From contig JAGUYG010000012.1 of NCBI GenBank assembly GCA_020061465.1, forward strand, positions 1 to 63,040: a stretch of 63,040 nucleotides of DNA, in the 5' to 3' direction. Below are positions 44,417 through 52,507 of the stretch, piece by piece (within the stretch, counting starts at the first letter, position 1; each line of letters opens with the position of its first letter). The notes below the pieces were generated by a model. That model searched no databases. It saw only the letters and a program-made list of their open reading frames with translations, and was not told the DNA's origin. The translations under genes and the position numbers were made by a program. This DNA comes from Ignavibacteriales bacterium. Lineage in GTDB: Bacteria; Bacteroidota; Ignavibacteria; Ignavibacteriales; Ignavibacteriaceae.

Positions 44417-45271
44417 ATGCTGACAATCCTTGAAGCAGTTAATTTATCAACTGAATATTTAGTGAAGAAGGGAATAGAATCCCCTCGCATAAATGCCGAG
44501 TTGTTGCTTGCCCATGTTCTCAATTGCAGCCGGCTTGACTTATACTTGCATTTCGACCGTCCTTTAAATGAGCTCGAATTAATTATGTACAGAGAATTAC
44601 TAAAAAGAAGAGGTAGCCGGGAACCGCTTCAGCATATAATTGGCTGGGTTGAGTTTTATGGACTAAAATTTAAGGTAAACCGGGATGTGCTTATCCCGCG
44701 CCCGGAAACCGAACTGTTAGTTGAAGAAATAATTAAGGATAATAAGGAAGTAAAACAGCCGGCTGTATTAGATATAGGTACCGGCAGCGGCAACATTGCG
44801 GTATCATTGGCAAAATATTTAAATTCACCTAAAATGATTGCAATCGATATGAGTTCTAAAGCGTTGGAGGTGGCTAAAGAGAATTCACTTTACAACGGAG
44901 TAGAACAATTTATAGAGTTTATTCAGCATGATATTAATTTATTACCTTTTCCCTTACAGATGAAGTTTGATATAATTGTTTCAAATCCTCCGTACGTTTC
45001 CCAAAATGATTATCAGCTTTTACAGCCGGAGTTAAAAGTCTATGAACCGCGCAAGGCGTTAACCGATGATGCGAATGGACTAAGCTACTACAGAGTTATC
45101 GGCAGTTTATCGGGTACTCTCCTAAATCCTGGAGGTAAATTATATTTTGAACTTGGAAAAAACCAATATAAATCTGTAAAGGAAATACTTGAAGAGAATG
45201 AATTGTCCAATATCAAAATCATAAATGACTATCAAAATATTGAAAGAATTATTTGCGGAGTAAAAAATTGA
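44417..45271 (+). CDS. prmC: Release factor glutamine N5-methyltransferase
   Basis: Methylates the GGQ glutamine of peptide-chain release factors with SAM. The 284-residue protein has an N-terminal helical domain and a Rossmann methyltransferase: PRINAELLLAHVL, FKVNRDVLIPRPETELLVE, VLDIGTGSGNIAVSLAKYL, and the substrate-glutamine loop VSNPPYVS, followed by EPRKALTDDANGLSYY. The ATG at 44417 lies 36 bases after the PEGA gene. The stop overlaps the TTG start of dtd by four bases. No release factor gene is adjacent. Confidence 0.95.
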   Translation: MLTILEAVNLSTEYLVKKGIESPRINAELLLAHVLNCSRLDLYLHFDRPLNELELIMYRELLKRRGSREPLQHIIGWVEFYGLKFKVNRDVLIPRPETELLVEEIIKDNKEVKQPAVLDIGTGSGNIAVSLAKYLNSPKMIAIDMSSKALEVAKENSLYNGVEQFIEFIQHDINLLPFPLQMKFDIIVSNPPYVSQNDYQLLQPELKVYEPRKALTDDANGLSYYRVIGSLSGTLLNPGGKLYFELGKNQYKSVKEILEENELSNIKIINDYQNIERIICGVKN

Positions 45272-45717
45272 GAGCAGTAGTACAACGAGTAAGCGAAGGG
45301 GGTGTAAACATTCCTTCCGAAAATTATTCGGCTTCAATAAGCAAAGGGATGGTAATCCTTTTAGGCATAAAAACCGGCGATAATGCTAACGATGTAATTT
45401 GGACAGCGGATAAATGCAGCAGCTTAAGAATTTTTGAAGATGCTAATGAGAAGATGAATCTCTCAATAAAAGATATAAATGGGGAGGCTCTAATCATCTC
45501 GCAGTTTACCCTGTACGGTGAAACGGCAAAAGGAAATAGACCAAGTTTTACATTAGCTGCTAGACCTGAGGAAGCCATTCCTTTGTATGAAAAATTTTTG
45601 GATAGAATGAAACAAAATTTGGGCGAAGATAAAGTTAAAAGCGGTATCTTCGGTGCGATGATGAGTGTTAAAATCATTAACGACGGACCGGTTACCGTTA
45701 CAGTAGAATCAAAATAA
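45268..45717 (+). CDS. dtd: D-aminoacyl-tRNA deacylase
   Basis: Removes D-amino acids wrongly loaded on tRNA. With the TTG at 45268 the protein is 149 residues and begins MRAVVQRVSEGGV, the standard family start; GCGGAG lies about eight bases upstream. The active-site segments are SLRIFEDANEKMNLSI, ALIISQFTLYGETAKGNRPS (SQFTLY) and FGAMMSVKIINDGPVTV (the GxMxVxIxNDGPVT motif). The start lies inside the prmC stop (TTGA). The in-frame TTG at 45253 would give a longer, atypical N-terminus. Confidence 0.95.
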   Translation: MRAVVQRVSEGGVNIPSENYSASISKGMVILLGIKTGDNANDVIWTADKCSSLRIFEDANEKMNLSIKDINGEALIISQFTLYGETAKGNRPSFTLAARPEEAIPLYEKFLDRMKQNLGEDKVKSGIFGAMMSVKIINDGPVTVTVESK

Positions 45718-45744
45718 AAATCTTCATAAACCTTGAGGTAAGCA

Positions 45745-46650
45745 TTGTCATCAGTATTGATGGTGTTTTTGGATGGGGTTGGCATAGGCAAAAATGATTC
45801 CGCTTCAAATCCTTTCTTCAAGTACGAATTTAAATCCTTTACTAAAATTTTCGGTAAAGTGCCGTCGCTTGATGCTCAATACATTAACCGCGAAGGAGTG
45901 TATTTATTTCCGACAGATGCAAAGCTCGGTGTTTCGGGATTGCCGCAGAGCGGAACCGGTCAAACCTCATTGCTTTGCGGCATTAACGCACCTGCACTGA
46001 TAAACAAACATTTTGGACCGTTCCCTTATTCAACATTAATTCCAATAATAAAAGAGAAAAATATTTTTGCACACCTCAAATCATTAGATAAAAAAGTTTT
46101 TTTTGCAAATGCTTATCCGAAAATATTTTTTGATTACATAACCTCGGGCAAAACAAGATTGAGCACTACTTCGTTAAGCTGTAGATTATCCGGAGTTAGG
46201 CTAAACAATGTAACAGACGTTCGCAAAGCTTATGCCCTTACTGCTGAAATAACCGGCGAGCGCTGGAATAAAAAGCTTGGCTATAAACTGCCTGTTATTA
46301 AACCTGCTGCTGCCGCAAGAAGACTACTAAAAATAGCCTCACAAAACGACTTTACGCTGTACGAATATTTTCTTACAGATCATCTTGGGCACGGAAGAAT
46401 AGCCGATGAGTTCGATAATATAGTAACTACACTCGACGAATTTTTGTTCACGCTCATTTCGAATATCGAACAAAAAGAAATGACTATGATAATTTGTTCG
46501 GACCATGGTAACTTCGAAGATATTTCCGTAAAAACTCACACACTGAATCCCGCATTAACAATTACAGCCGGATATAATGCCGACAAATTAGCCGGCTTTA
46601 TTAAGAATATTTCACAATTTAAATCTGCCATTATCCGATATTGTTTATGA
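45745..46650 (+). CDS. Metalloenzyme of the alkaline-phosphatase/iPGM superfamily
   Basis: A 301-residue protein with the metal ligands of cofactor-independent phosphoglycerate mutase and phosphopentomutase: VFLDGVGIG at the start, SGTGQTSLLCG (the phosphorylated Ser/Thr position), FLTDHLGHG, and CSDHGNFEDISVKTHTLNP at the end. It lacks the inserted cap domain of iPGM, so it is a short member of unknown substrate, annotated generally as a metalloenzyme. The TTG start at 45745 is backed by TGAGGTAAG five bases upstream. It overlaps comEC by four to ten bases. Confidence 0.8.
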   Translation: MSSVLMVFLDGVGIGKNDSASNPFFKYEFKSFTKIFGKVPSLDAQYINREGVYLFPTDAKLGVSGLPQSGTGQTSLLCGINAPALINKHFGPFPYSTLIPIIKEKNIFAHLKSLDKKVFFANAYPKIFFDYITSGKTRLSTTSLSCRLSGVRLNNVTDVRKAYALTAEITGERWNKKLGYKLPVIKPAAAARRLLKIASQNDFTLYEYFLTDHLGHGRIADEFDNIVTTLDEFLFTLISNIEQKEMTMIICSDHGNFEDISVKTHTLNPALTITAGYNADKLAGFIKNISQFKSAIIRYCL

Positions 46651-49049
46651 AGGATTACCCGGTAATAAAGATATCTTTCTTCTTTATTGCGGGGATTCTT
46701 GTATCTCATTTTATTGAACCCCCTCAGCCTTTTTATCTTTACATATTTTTATTAGCACTCGTGCTCGCTTTAATTTTGAAATTAATGAGGCAAAATAAGT
46801 TCATTTCAATTGCTTCATCTCTTGTGATCTACATTGCAATTTTCTCTGCCGCTGTTTTATTAGCGCTTATGCAAAAAGAAAATATACATTACCTTCCGGC
46901 GGATTTATACAAAGAAAAAGATGTAACTGCATATGGAAAGGTAACTTCTGTCGAACTTTTCCGCGAATATGAAATTAGGTTTAAGCTATTATGCGATTCA
47001 GTTCATACTAAAGATGTGAAGTTTATTAAGCAAGTAACGTTATTGTGCAGAATACGGGATACTGATCAAAAAAAACTTCGACGCGCGTATGAAAACACTT
47101 TACCGGGAAATTACATTAGTTTTAACGGAACGTATTCAAAAGGAAGGGAGAAGCGAAATCCCGGGGAATTCGATTACGATAAGTTTTTAAAATCGCAGGG
47201 TATCAGCGGTATTATAACTGCGTATCAAACTTCCGGAATGAAAAAAATTTCGGAATATAATGTTGAACCCCAAACATCTTTATTTATACTACGCCGATAC
47301 GTAGATGATATGATAAGCAATCTGCACAACGATAAAACCGCTTCGCTTCTTAAGGGTTTACTGCTTGGTGATAGAAGCGAAATAAGTTATGATACAAAAA
47401 ACGAATTCATCAACTCTGGTGTAATTCATGTATTAGCAGTTTCGGGTTTGCATGTAGGTTATATCTTATTGATTTTCATTGTGGTATTCGGGCGTTTCAA
47501 TCTTTACATGAAGTCTTTCCTCACAATCGCAGGATTAATTCTATACATGTTCATAACAGGTTTGCCTCCGTCGGTATTTCGTGCTTCGGTAATGGCAATT
47601 ATTTTAATATTAGCTTTCTTAACAAATCGTTCGACAAATCTTTTTAATTCGCTTTTCCTTGCTGCACTGATAATACTTTTATTAGATACGCAAGAACTTT
47701 TCAACCCGGGTTTTCAGCTTTCGTTTTCGGCGGTATTTGCAATCGCTGCAATTTATCCTATCATCCAGAGAAAAATAGATCTTCTTAAGTTAAAGCACGG
47801 ATGGATAAAATATATTTTACTTTTCATGGCGGTTTCTCTAAGTGCTCAATTAGGTACGCTGCCATTTACACTTGTGTATTTCGGGAAATTATCGCTGGTT
47901 GCGCTTGTTGTTAATTTATTTGTAATTCCTTTAATCGGGTTGATAGTAGGAATCGGAATAGTTACGCTTTTATTCAGTTTTTTTACACCATTGGCTGCTG
48001 TTTATGCCTCTTCAAATGAGCTTTTCTCAAGTATCCTTTTTTCAGTCGTAAGCTTTTCTGGCAATCTCGATTTCTCTCATCTCAGAATAATTAACTTCAC
48101 TTTATACGATGCCGTTGTGTACTATCTGCTTTTACTCACCTTCTTTTTCTGCATGATTAAATTTCAGAAAATTATTTCAAGAATTATTGTTTCCGTTTTA
48201 ATTACCGTCAATCTCATGCTGTTTCTTTCCTTAGATAATAAAGAGCTTTTAACTAAAAACGAATTGAACATTTTTATAATCGACGTAGGACAGGGAGATG
48301 CAATACTTATTAAATTTCCTAACGGTAAAACGGCACTAGTTGATGCGGGTGATGCAAATCTTTTCTTTGATAACGGTGAAAGAATAGTTGCACCGCTGCT
48401 GGATTATCTTGGCATTGAAAAAATTAATTATGGTTACGTATCGCATCTCGATGCTGATCATTACGGCGGCTTTCATTCCTTAATAAAAAGTGGAAGAATA
48501 GAGCATGTAGTTAAACCGCTGAAAGATACTTCATTAGCTAAGGATGTAAAATTTGAAAAATTTTTATCTCAGCACGAAGTTCCTTTTTCTTATTACCAAC
48601 GCGGGATTCAAAAAGAGGGCAACACAAATATCTATATATTTAATGATGATAATGATGTTATTTATAAAAAACTCTCCACTAATGATAAGAGCGGGGTGGT
48701 AAAGATTGTATTTGGAAATACCGACTTTCTTTTCACCGGCGATATCGAACGAAAAGCCGAAGTTTATTATGCAGAAAGATATAAGCAGATGCTTAAAAGC
48801 CATGTGCTGAAAGTTGCTCATCACGGAAGTAAAACCAGCTCTGCCGAAAAGTTTATCCAATTTGTCGAACCTAAGATCAGCCTTATTAGTGTGGGTATTC
48901 AAAATAAATTTAAGCATCCTTCGGAACAAGTAATCGAAAGATTAAAATCATCAGGTTCTGAAATTTTGAGGACTGATCTGATGTCGGCTATACTTCTAAG
49001 GTCAGATGGTAAAAAAATAAAAATTATTGATTGGAAAAAAGATTTATAA
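46647..49049 (+). CDS. comEC: ComEC/Rec2-type DNA-uptake channel
   Basis: An 800-residue inner-membrane protein. N-terminal hydrophobic helices and a DUF4131 segment (about 1-190) are followed by the Competence domain with HVLAVSGLHVGYILLI and GFQLSFSAVFAI, and by a C-terminal MBL nuclease-like domain: IIDVGQGDAILIKFPNGKTA, SHLDADHYGGF (HxDxDH) and VAHHGSKTSS. This is the complete three-part form, thought to transport single-stranded DNA and degrade the second strand. ATG 46647 overlaps the upstream stop (ATGA); a TTG at 46641 is possible. No pilus or comEA genes are near. Confidence 0.93.
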   Translation: MKDYPVIKISFFFIAGILVSHFIEPPQPFYLYIFLLALVLALILKLMRQNKFISIASSLVIYIAIFSAAVLLALMQKENIHYLPADLYKEKDVTAYGKVTSVELFREYEIRFKLLCDSVHTKDVKFIKQVTLLCRIRDTDQKKLRRAYENTLPGNYISFNGTYSKGREKRNPGEFDYDKFLKSQGISGIITAYQTSGMKKISEYNVEPQTSLFILRRYVDDMISNLHNDKTASLLKGLLLGDRSEISYDTKNEFINSGVIHVLAVSGLHVGYILLIFIVVFGRFNLYMKSFLTIAGLILYMFITGLPPSVFRASVMAIILILAFLTNRSTNLFNSLFLAALIILLLDTQELFNPGFQLSFSAVFAIAAIYPIIQRKIDLLKLKHGWIKYILLFMAVSLSAQLGTLPFTLVYFGKLSLVALVVNLFVIPLIGLIVGIGIVTLLFSFFTPLAAVYASSNELFSSILFSVVSFSGNLDFSHLRIINFTLYDAVVYYLLLLTFFFCMIKFQKIISRIIVSVLITVNLMLFLSLDNKELLTKNELNIFIIDVGQGDAILIKFPNGKTALVDAGDANLFFDNGERIVAPLLDYLGIEKINYGYVSHLDADHYGGFHSLIKSGRIEHVVKPLKDTSLAKDVKFEKFLSQHEVPFSYYQRGIQKEGNTNIYIFNDDNDVIYKKLSTNDKSGVVKIVFGNTDFLFTGDIERKAEVYYAERYKQMLKSHVLKVAHHGSKTSSAEKFIQFVEPKISLISVGIQNKFKHPSEQVIERLKSSGSEILRTDLMSAILLRSDGKKIKIIDWKKDL

Positions 49050-49054
49050 TTAAA

Positions 49055-49082
49055 GTAGGGACGGCCAGCGGGGCGTCTAAAC
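49055..49082. repeat. GTAGGGACG hairpin, copy b (degenerate)
   Basis: GTAGGGACGGCC faces GGGGCGTCTAAAC with an AGC loop. It is a worn relative of the palindromes at 6262 and 62614, just after the comEC stop. Confidence 0.5.
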
Positions 49083-49176
49083 CGAAAAGATTGATGAACC
49101 TTAATCAGAAAAAACCGGATAAATAACAAACAGCCTGAACAAATATTTATAAATGTCAGTCAATAAAGCATATCGT

Positions 49177-49204
49177 GTAAGACGCTCCAGCGGAGCGTCT
49201 CTAC
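49177..49204. repeat. GTAAGACGCTCC hairpin, copy c
   Basis: AGACGCTCC (49180-49188) pairs perfectly with GGAGCGTCT (49192-49200) around AGC, flanked by GTA and CTAC. It is the same family as the other GTAGAGACG palindromes and lies in the comEC-purK gap, which otherwise shows nothing recognisable. Confidence 0.6.
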
Positions 49205-49343
49205 ATGGTATAATTGTTAAAAACCTTCTTGGTTCCTCTCACATTAACGGTTTGCAAATCACTTAAAGTTAAAATTTTCAATAAGCACTTAATCTTCTTA
49301 ATTTTGAATAGCATTATTTAACGTTCAAATAGGAGAGTCGGCA

Positions 49344-50480
49344 CTGAACAAAAGAATTTGTATAGGAATATTAGGAGGAGGACAGCTCGCACGCATGTCC
49401 GCATTCCAGGCTTATAGAATGGGATTCGAAATTGCTGTAATTGAAAAACAAAAAAATTCACCTGCAGGGCAATTGACTAAAAATGAATTTGTCGGTTGGG
49501 TGGACGATGAAAATCTGATAAAAAAAATTGCTTCGGTATCAGACGTTCTAACGCTTGAAAATGAGTTTATTGAGTACAAAGTATTGGAGTATATTGAAAA
49601 CCTTGGTAAAAAAGTTATGCCATCTTCATACACCATTTCGCTTATTCAGGATAAGCTGATTCAAAAAGAAGTTTTAGCTAAGGTTGGAATACCTGTTCCG
49701 AATTTTGTGCAAATACATCCTATTGAATCATACGGAAAAATTGCAGAAAAGCTCGGTACAAAATTTTTGATTAAATCTCGAAAAATGGGTTACGATGGTT
49801 ATGGAAATTTTTTAGTAAAAAATCAAAAAGATTTTCAAACAGGACAGAGAAAGTTGAGCGAGCGCTACATCGATTTAATGGCGGAAGAATTAATTGATTT
49901 CGAAAAAGAATTAGCAGTAATGGTAGTTCGATCTAAAAAAGAAATAAAGGTTTATCCGGTTGTTGAAACTATTCAAAAGAACCATATCTGCCATACAGTA
50001 ATTGCGCCGGCTCAAATAAGCAAAAAAACATCGGGACTTATAAAGGAGATTGCGGTTGAATCGGTTAAAATCGTAAAGGGCTTCGGAATATTCGGGATCG
50101 AATTTTTTCTATCGAAACAAAAGAAAATTTATGTTAACGAGATGGCACCGCGTCCGCACAATTCGGGTCATTATACAATAGAAGCATGTACGACTTCGCA
50201 GTTTGAAAACCATCTTAGAGCAGTGCTCAACTTACCGCTTGGTTCGGTAGATATGATTAAATCATTTGCGGTAATGATAAATTTATTAGGTAAAAGAAAC
50301 GGCGACGGTACCATAAAACATTATAGCAATGCGCTAAAATATCCGGATGCACACCTACACATTTATGGAAAGGAAGAATCGAGAATAGGAAGAAAAATGG
50401 GACATGTAACCGTGATTGGAGATAAACTTCAAACATGTTTACTAACTGCACGAAAGACGGAAAAAGAAATTTTAATTTAG
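49344..50480 (+). CDS. purK: N5-carboxyaminoimidazole ribonucleotide synthase, CTG start
   Basis: ATP-grasp enzyme of purine synthesis that carboxylates AIR to N5-CAIR; about 378 residues. Extending the frame upstream of the first ATG (49395) restores the essential nucleotide motif GILGGGQLARM, and the only plausible start giving a normal length is CTG at 49344, eight bases after AGGAG (49331-49335); no ATG, GTG or TTG is in frame there. Other landmarks are PVPNFV, KSRKMGYDGYGNF, NEMAPRPHNSGHYTIEACTTSQFE and HIYGK. purE follows after 12 bases. A start-codon sequencing error from TTG is an alternative. Confidence 0.93.
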   Translation: MNKRICIGILGGGQLARMSAFQAYRMGFEIAVIEKQKNSPAGQLTKNEFVGWVDDENLIKKIASVSDVLTLENEFIEYKVLEYIENLGKKVMPSSYTISLIQDKLIQKEVLAKVGIPVPNFVQIHPIESYGKIAEKLGTKFLIKSRKMGYDGYGNFLVKNQKDFQTGQRKLSERYIDLMAEELIDFEKELAVMVVRSKKEIKVYPVVETIQKNHICHTVIAPAQISKKTSGLIKEIAVESVKIVKGFGIFGIEFFLSKQKKIYVNEMAPRPHNSGHYTIEACTTSQFENHLRAVLNLPLGSVDMIKSFAVMINLLGKRNGDGTIKHYSNALKYPDAHLHIYGKEESRIGRKMGHVTVIGDKLQTCLLTARKTEKEILI

Positions 50481-50492
50481 TAAGGAAAGCTC

Positions 50493-50987
50493 ATGCAAAA
50501 AGAAAAACCTTTAGTCGGAATAATAATGGGGAGCGATTCAGATTTACCCGTGATGATTGAAGCCGCCAATATCCTTAAGGAATTTGGAGTGAGCAATGAG
50601 TTAAAAATTGTTTCTGCTCACCGCACTCCAAGATTTATGGCTGAGTACGGAAGCACGGCTCATTCTAAAGGATTGAAAGTAATAATAGCCGGTGCCGGAG
50701 GTGCCGCTCATTTACCCGGCATGATTGCAGCTCATACTCCTTTGCCGGTAATCGGTGTACCTGTAAAATCAAAATCCCTCGATGGATTGGATTCACTCCT
50801 ATCGATAGTTCAAATGCCCGGTGGAGTACCGGTTGCCGCAGTAGCAATAAATCAGGCAAAAAATGCCGGATTATTAGCAGTGCAAATTTTAGCTTCAGCC
50901 GATACACAATTAATGAAAAAAGTGATACGGTATAAGAAAAAGCTTGAGAGAGAATCATTGGCAAAGAATGAAAAAATTTCGCAGTAA
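50493..50987 (+). CDS. purE: N5-CAIR mutase
   Basis: Rearranges N5-CAIR to CAIR, the step after purK. The 164-residue protein has the class I PurE motifs: [66 protein letters not shown] and [16 protein letters not shown]. The pair with purK means the bacterial-type, ATP-dependent route is used. A TAAGGAAAG site lies eight bases upstream of the ATG at 50493. Confidence 0.96.
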   Translation: MQKEKPLVGIIMGSDSDLPVMIEAANILKEFGVSNELKIVSAHRTPRFMAEYGSTAHSKGLKVIIAGAGGAAHLPGMIAAHTPLPVIGVPVKSKSLDGLDSLLSIVQMPGGVPVAAVAINQAKNAGLLAVQILASADTQLMKKVIRYKKKLERESLAKNEKISQ

Positions 50988-51073
50988 AACAAGCGGAATG
51001 TTTATTCGATTAACATTGCTACTTCATTTCTATTTTTATAACTTTCGCCCGTCTTAAAAACAGAAGTGAATAC

Positions 51074-51577
51074 ATGAAAAACTTATTAACTATTTTAATC
51101 TTAGGTTTAATAATTGCCGGTTGCGCGGGTAAAACACCGGAAGATAAATTAAAGGAAGCGGCTGATTATGCCGAAAAACAAAATTTCGTAGAGGCTGCAA
51201 AAATTTATGAAGAGCTGTTAGGCGAGGAGATTGACGATACACTCGCAGTCGAAGTTTTATATAGGCTTGCTACTATCTACCAAAATAAGCTCATAGGCAG
51301 CTTAAGCGGCGAAGAATCTTTAGAAAAAGCCGCGCAATTATTTCGAAGTATTTATGAAAAGTACCCTAAAAATGAAAAAGCACCGATGAGTCTGTTCCTT
51401 GCAGGATTTATTCAAGCTAATGACTTAAAACATTTCAAGGAAGCCACCGAAACATATCAATTGTTTCTTGAAAAATTTCCGCATCATGAGCTGGCAATAT
51501 CTGCAAGTGAGGAACTCGATAATATGGGGTTAACTCCCGATGAAATACTAAAGAAAAAAGTCGGTGCCGATTTATAA
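51074..51577 (+). CDS. TPR-containing lipoprotein, BamD/YbgF-like
   Basis: A 167-residue protein starting with a lipobox (LGLIIAGC), so probably anchored to a membrane. The body consists of TPR-like helices: YAEKQNFVEAAKIYEELL, EKAAQLFRSIYEKYPKNEKA and KEATETYQLFLEKFPHHELA, the last resembling the YPxxxxA repeats of BamD. It is shorter than BamD (about 240), so it is not clearly that protein. Its stop overlaps the DUF58 start (TAATG), indicating a paired function. Confidence 0.75.
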   Translation: MKNLLTILILGLIIAGCAGKTPEDKLKEAADYAEKQNFVEAAKIYEELLGEEIDDTLAVEVLYRLATIYQNKLIGSLSGEESLEKAAQLFRSIYEKYPKNEKAPMSLFLAGFIQANDLKHFKEATETYQLFLEKFPHHELAISASEELDNMGLTPDEILKKKVGADL

Positions 51578-52485
51578 TGGCTGTATCAACGTCGGATTAT
51601 AGAACTTATCTCGATCCGTCAATCATCTCAAAGCTTAACTCCCTAGAATTAAAAGCAAGATTGGTTGTTGAAGGTTTTATGGTAGGGCTGCATAAAAGTC
51701 CTTACCACGGTTTTAGCGTGGAATTCTCCGAGCACAGGTCTTACATGCAGGGAGATAATTTAAAAGATGTTGATTGGAAGGTCTACGGCAAAACTGAGAA
51801 ATATTTCATAAAGCAATACGAAGAAGAAACCAACTTAAAAAGTTATGTGCTGCTTGATGTAAGCAGATCAATGGCGTTTGCCTCTGAGGGGAATGTGTCA
51901 AAGCTCGATTACGGAAGAACACTTGTGGCAGCATTGAGTTATTTAATGATCAAACAGCAGGATGCGGTTGGTTTATCTCTGTATTCCGAAAGAATCGTAA
52001 AATATTTTCCTCCAAAAACTACCCGCTCCTACTTACAGGAAATCTTAAAAAGCTTAAATACCGCTGAACCCTCCGATAAAACAAATACGGCTTCTTGCCT
52101 TAATCAAATTGCAGAACGCATTAAGCGCCGCGGGTTGGTAATAATCGTATCCGATCTTTTCGATGATGTCGATGCAATATTAACTGCTTTAAGACATTTC
52201 AGATATAAAAAAAACGATGTGATCGTATTTCAAATTCTTGATCCGATGGAAATATCTTTCAGTTTTGGAAAGGATGCAATTTTCAAAGACATGGAAAGCC
52301 TGGAAGAATTAACCACGCAGCCTTATCAAATTCAAAAGGCTTACATCGAAGCAATGAATGATTTCATCACTAAAATTAAAACAGAATGTTTAAATGCGAA
52401 TATCGAGTATAACCTTATACAAACATCAACTCCGTTCGACAAAGCTTTATTCAGTTATATCCAAAAAAGAAGCAAATTGTATTAG
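51577..52485 (+). CDS. DUF58-domain protein with von Willebrand A-like fold
   Basis: A 302-residue cytoplasmic-looking protein with the DUF58 core: HRSYMQGDNLKDVDWKVYGK, YFIKQYEEET and LDVSRSMAF, which holds the DxSxS metal site of the vWA fold. DUF58 proteins are usually encoded with a MoxR-type AAA ATPase and vWA/BatA membrane proteins; none is seen here, so the gene appears detached from that set. The neighbour is a TPR lipoprotein, translationally coupled. The function is unknown. Confidence 0.85.
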   Translation: MAVSTSDYRTYLDPSIISKLNSLELKARLVVEGFMVGLHKSPYHGFSVEFSEHRSYMQGDNLKDVDWKVYGKTEKYFIKQYEEETNLKSYVLLDVSRSMAFASEGNVSKLDYGRTLVAALSYLMIKQQDAVGLSLYSERIVKYFPPKTTRSYLQEILKSLNTAEPSDKTNTASCLNQIAERIKRRGLVIIVSDLFDDVDAILTALRHFRYKKNDVIVFQILDPMEISFSFGKDAIFKDMESLEELTTQPYQIQKAYIEAMNDFITKIKTECLNANIEYNLIQTSTPFDKALFSYIQKRSKLY

Positions 52486-52507
52486 GCTGCCTGCTAATAA
52501 ATTATCT

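Noticed and set aside
45324-45821. 165-codon frame antisense to dtd and the metalloenzyme gene
   Set aside because: It is complementary to two genes with strong family motifs and has no ribosome site.
48564-48929. 121-codon frame antisense to comEC
   Set aside because: Shadow of the comEC nuclease domain; no recognisable motif.
49050-49343. Purine riboswitch upstream of purK
   Set aside because: I see only REP-like hairpins and ordinary DNA; none of the conserved purine-aptamer loop words is present.
49395-49397. ATG at 49395 as the purK start
   Set aside because: It would remove GILGGGQLARM, the nucleotide-binding loop conserved in PurK; the CTG at 49344 with AGGAG keeps it.
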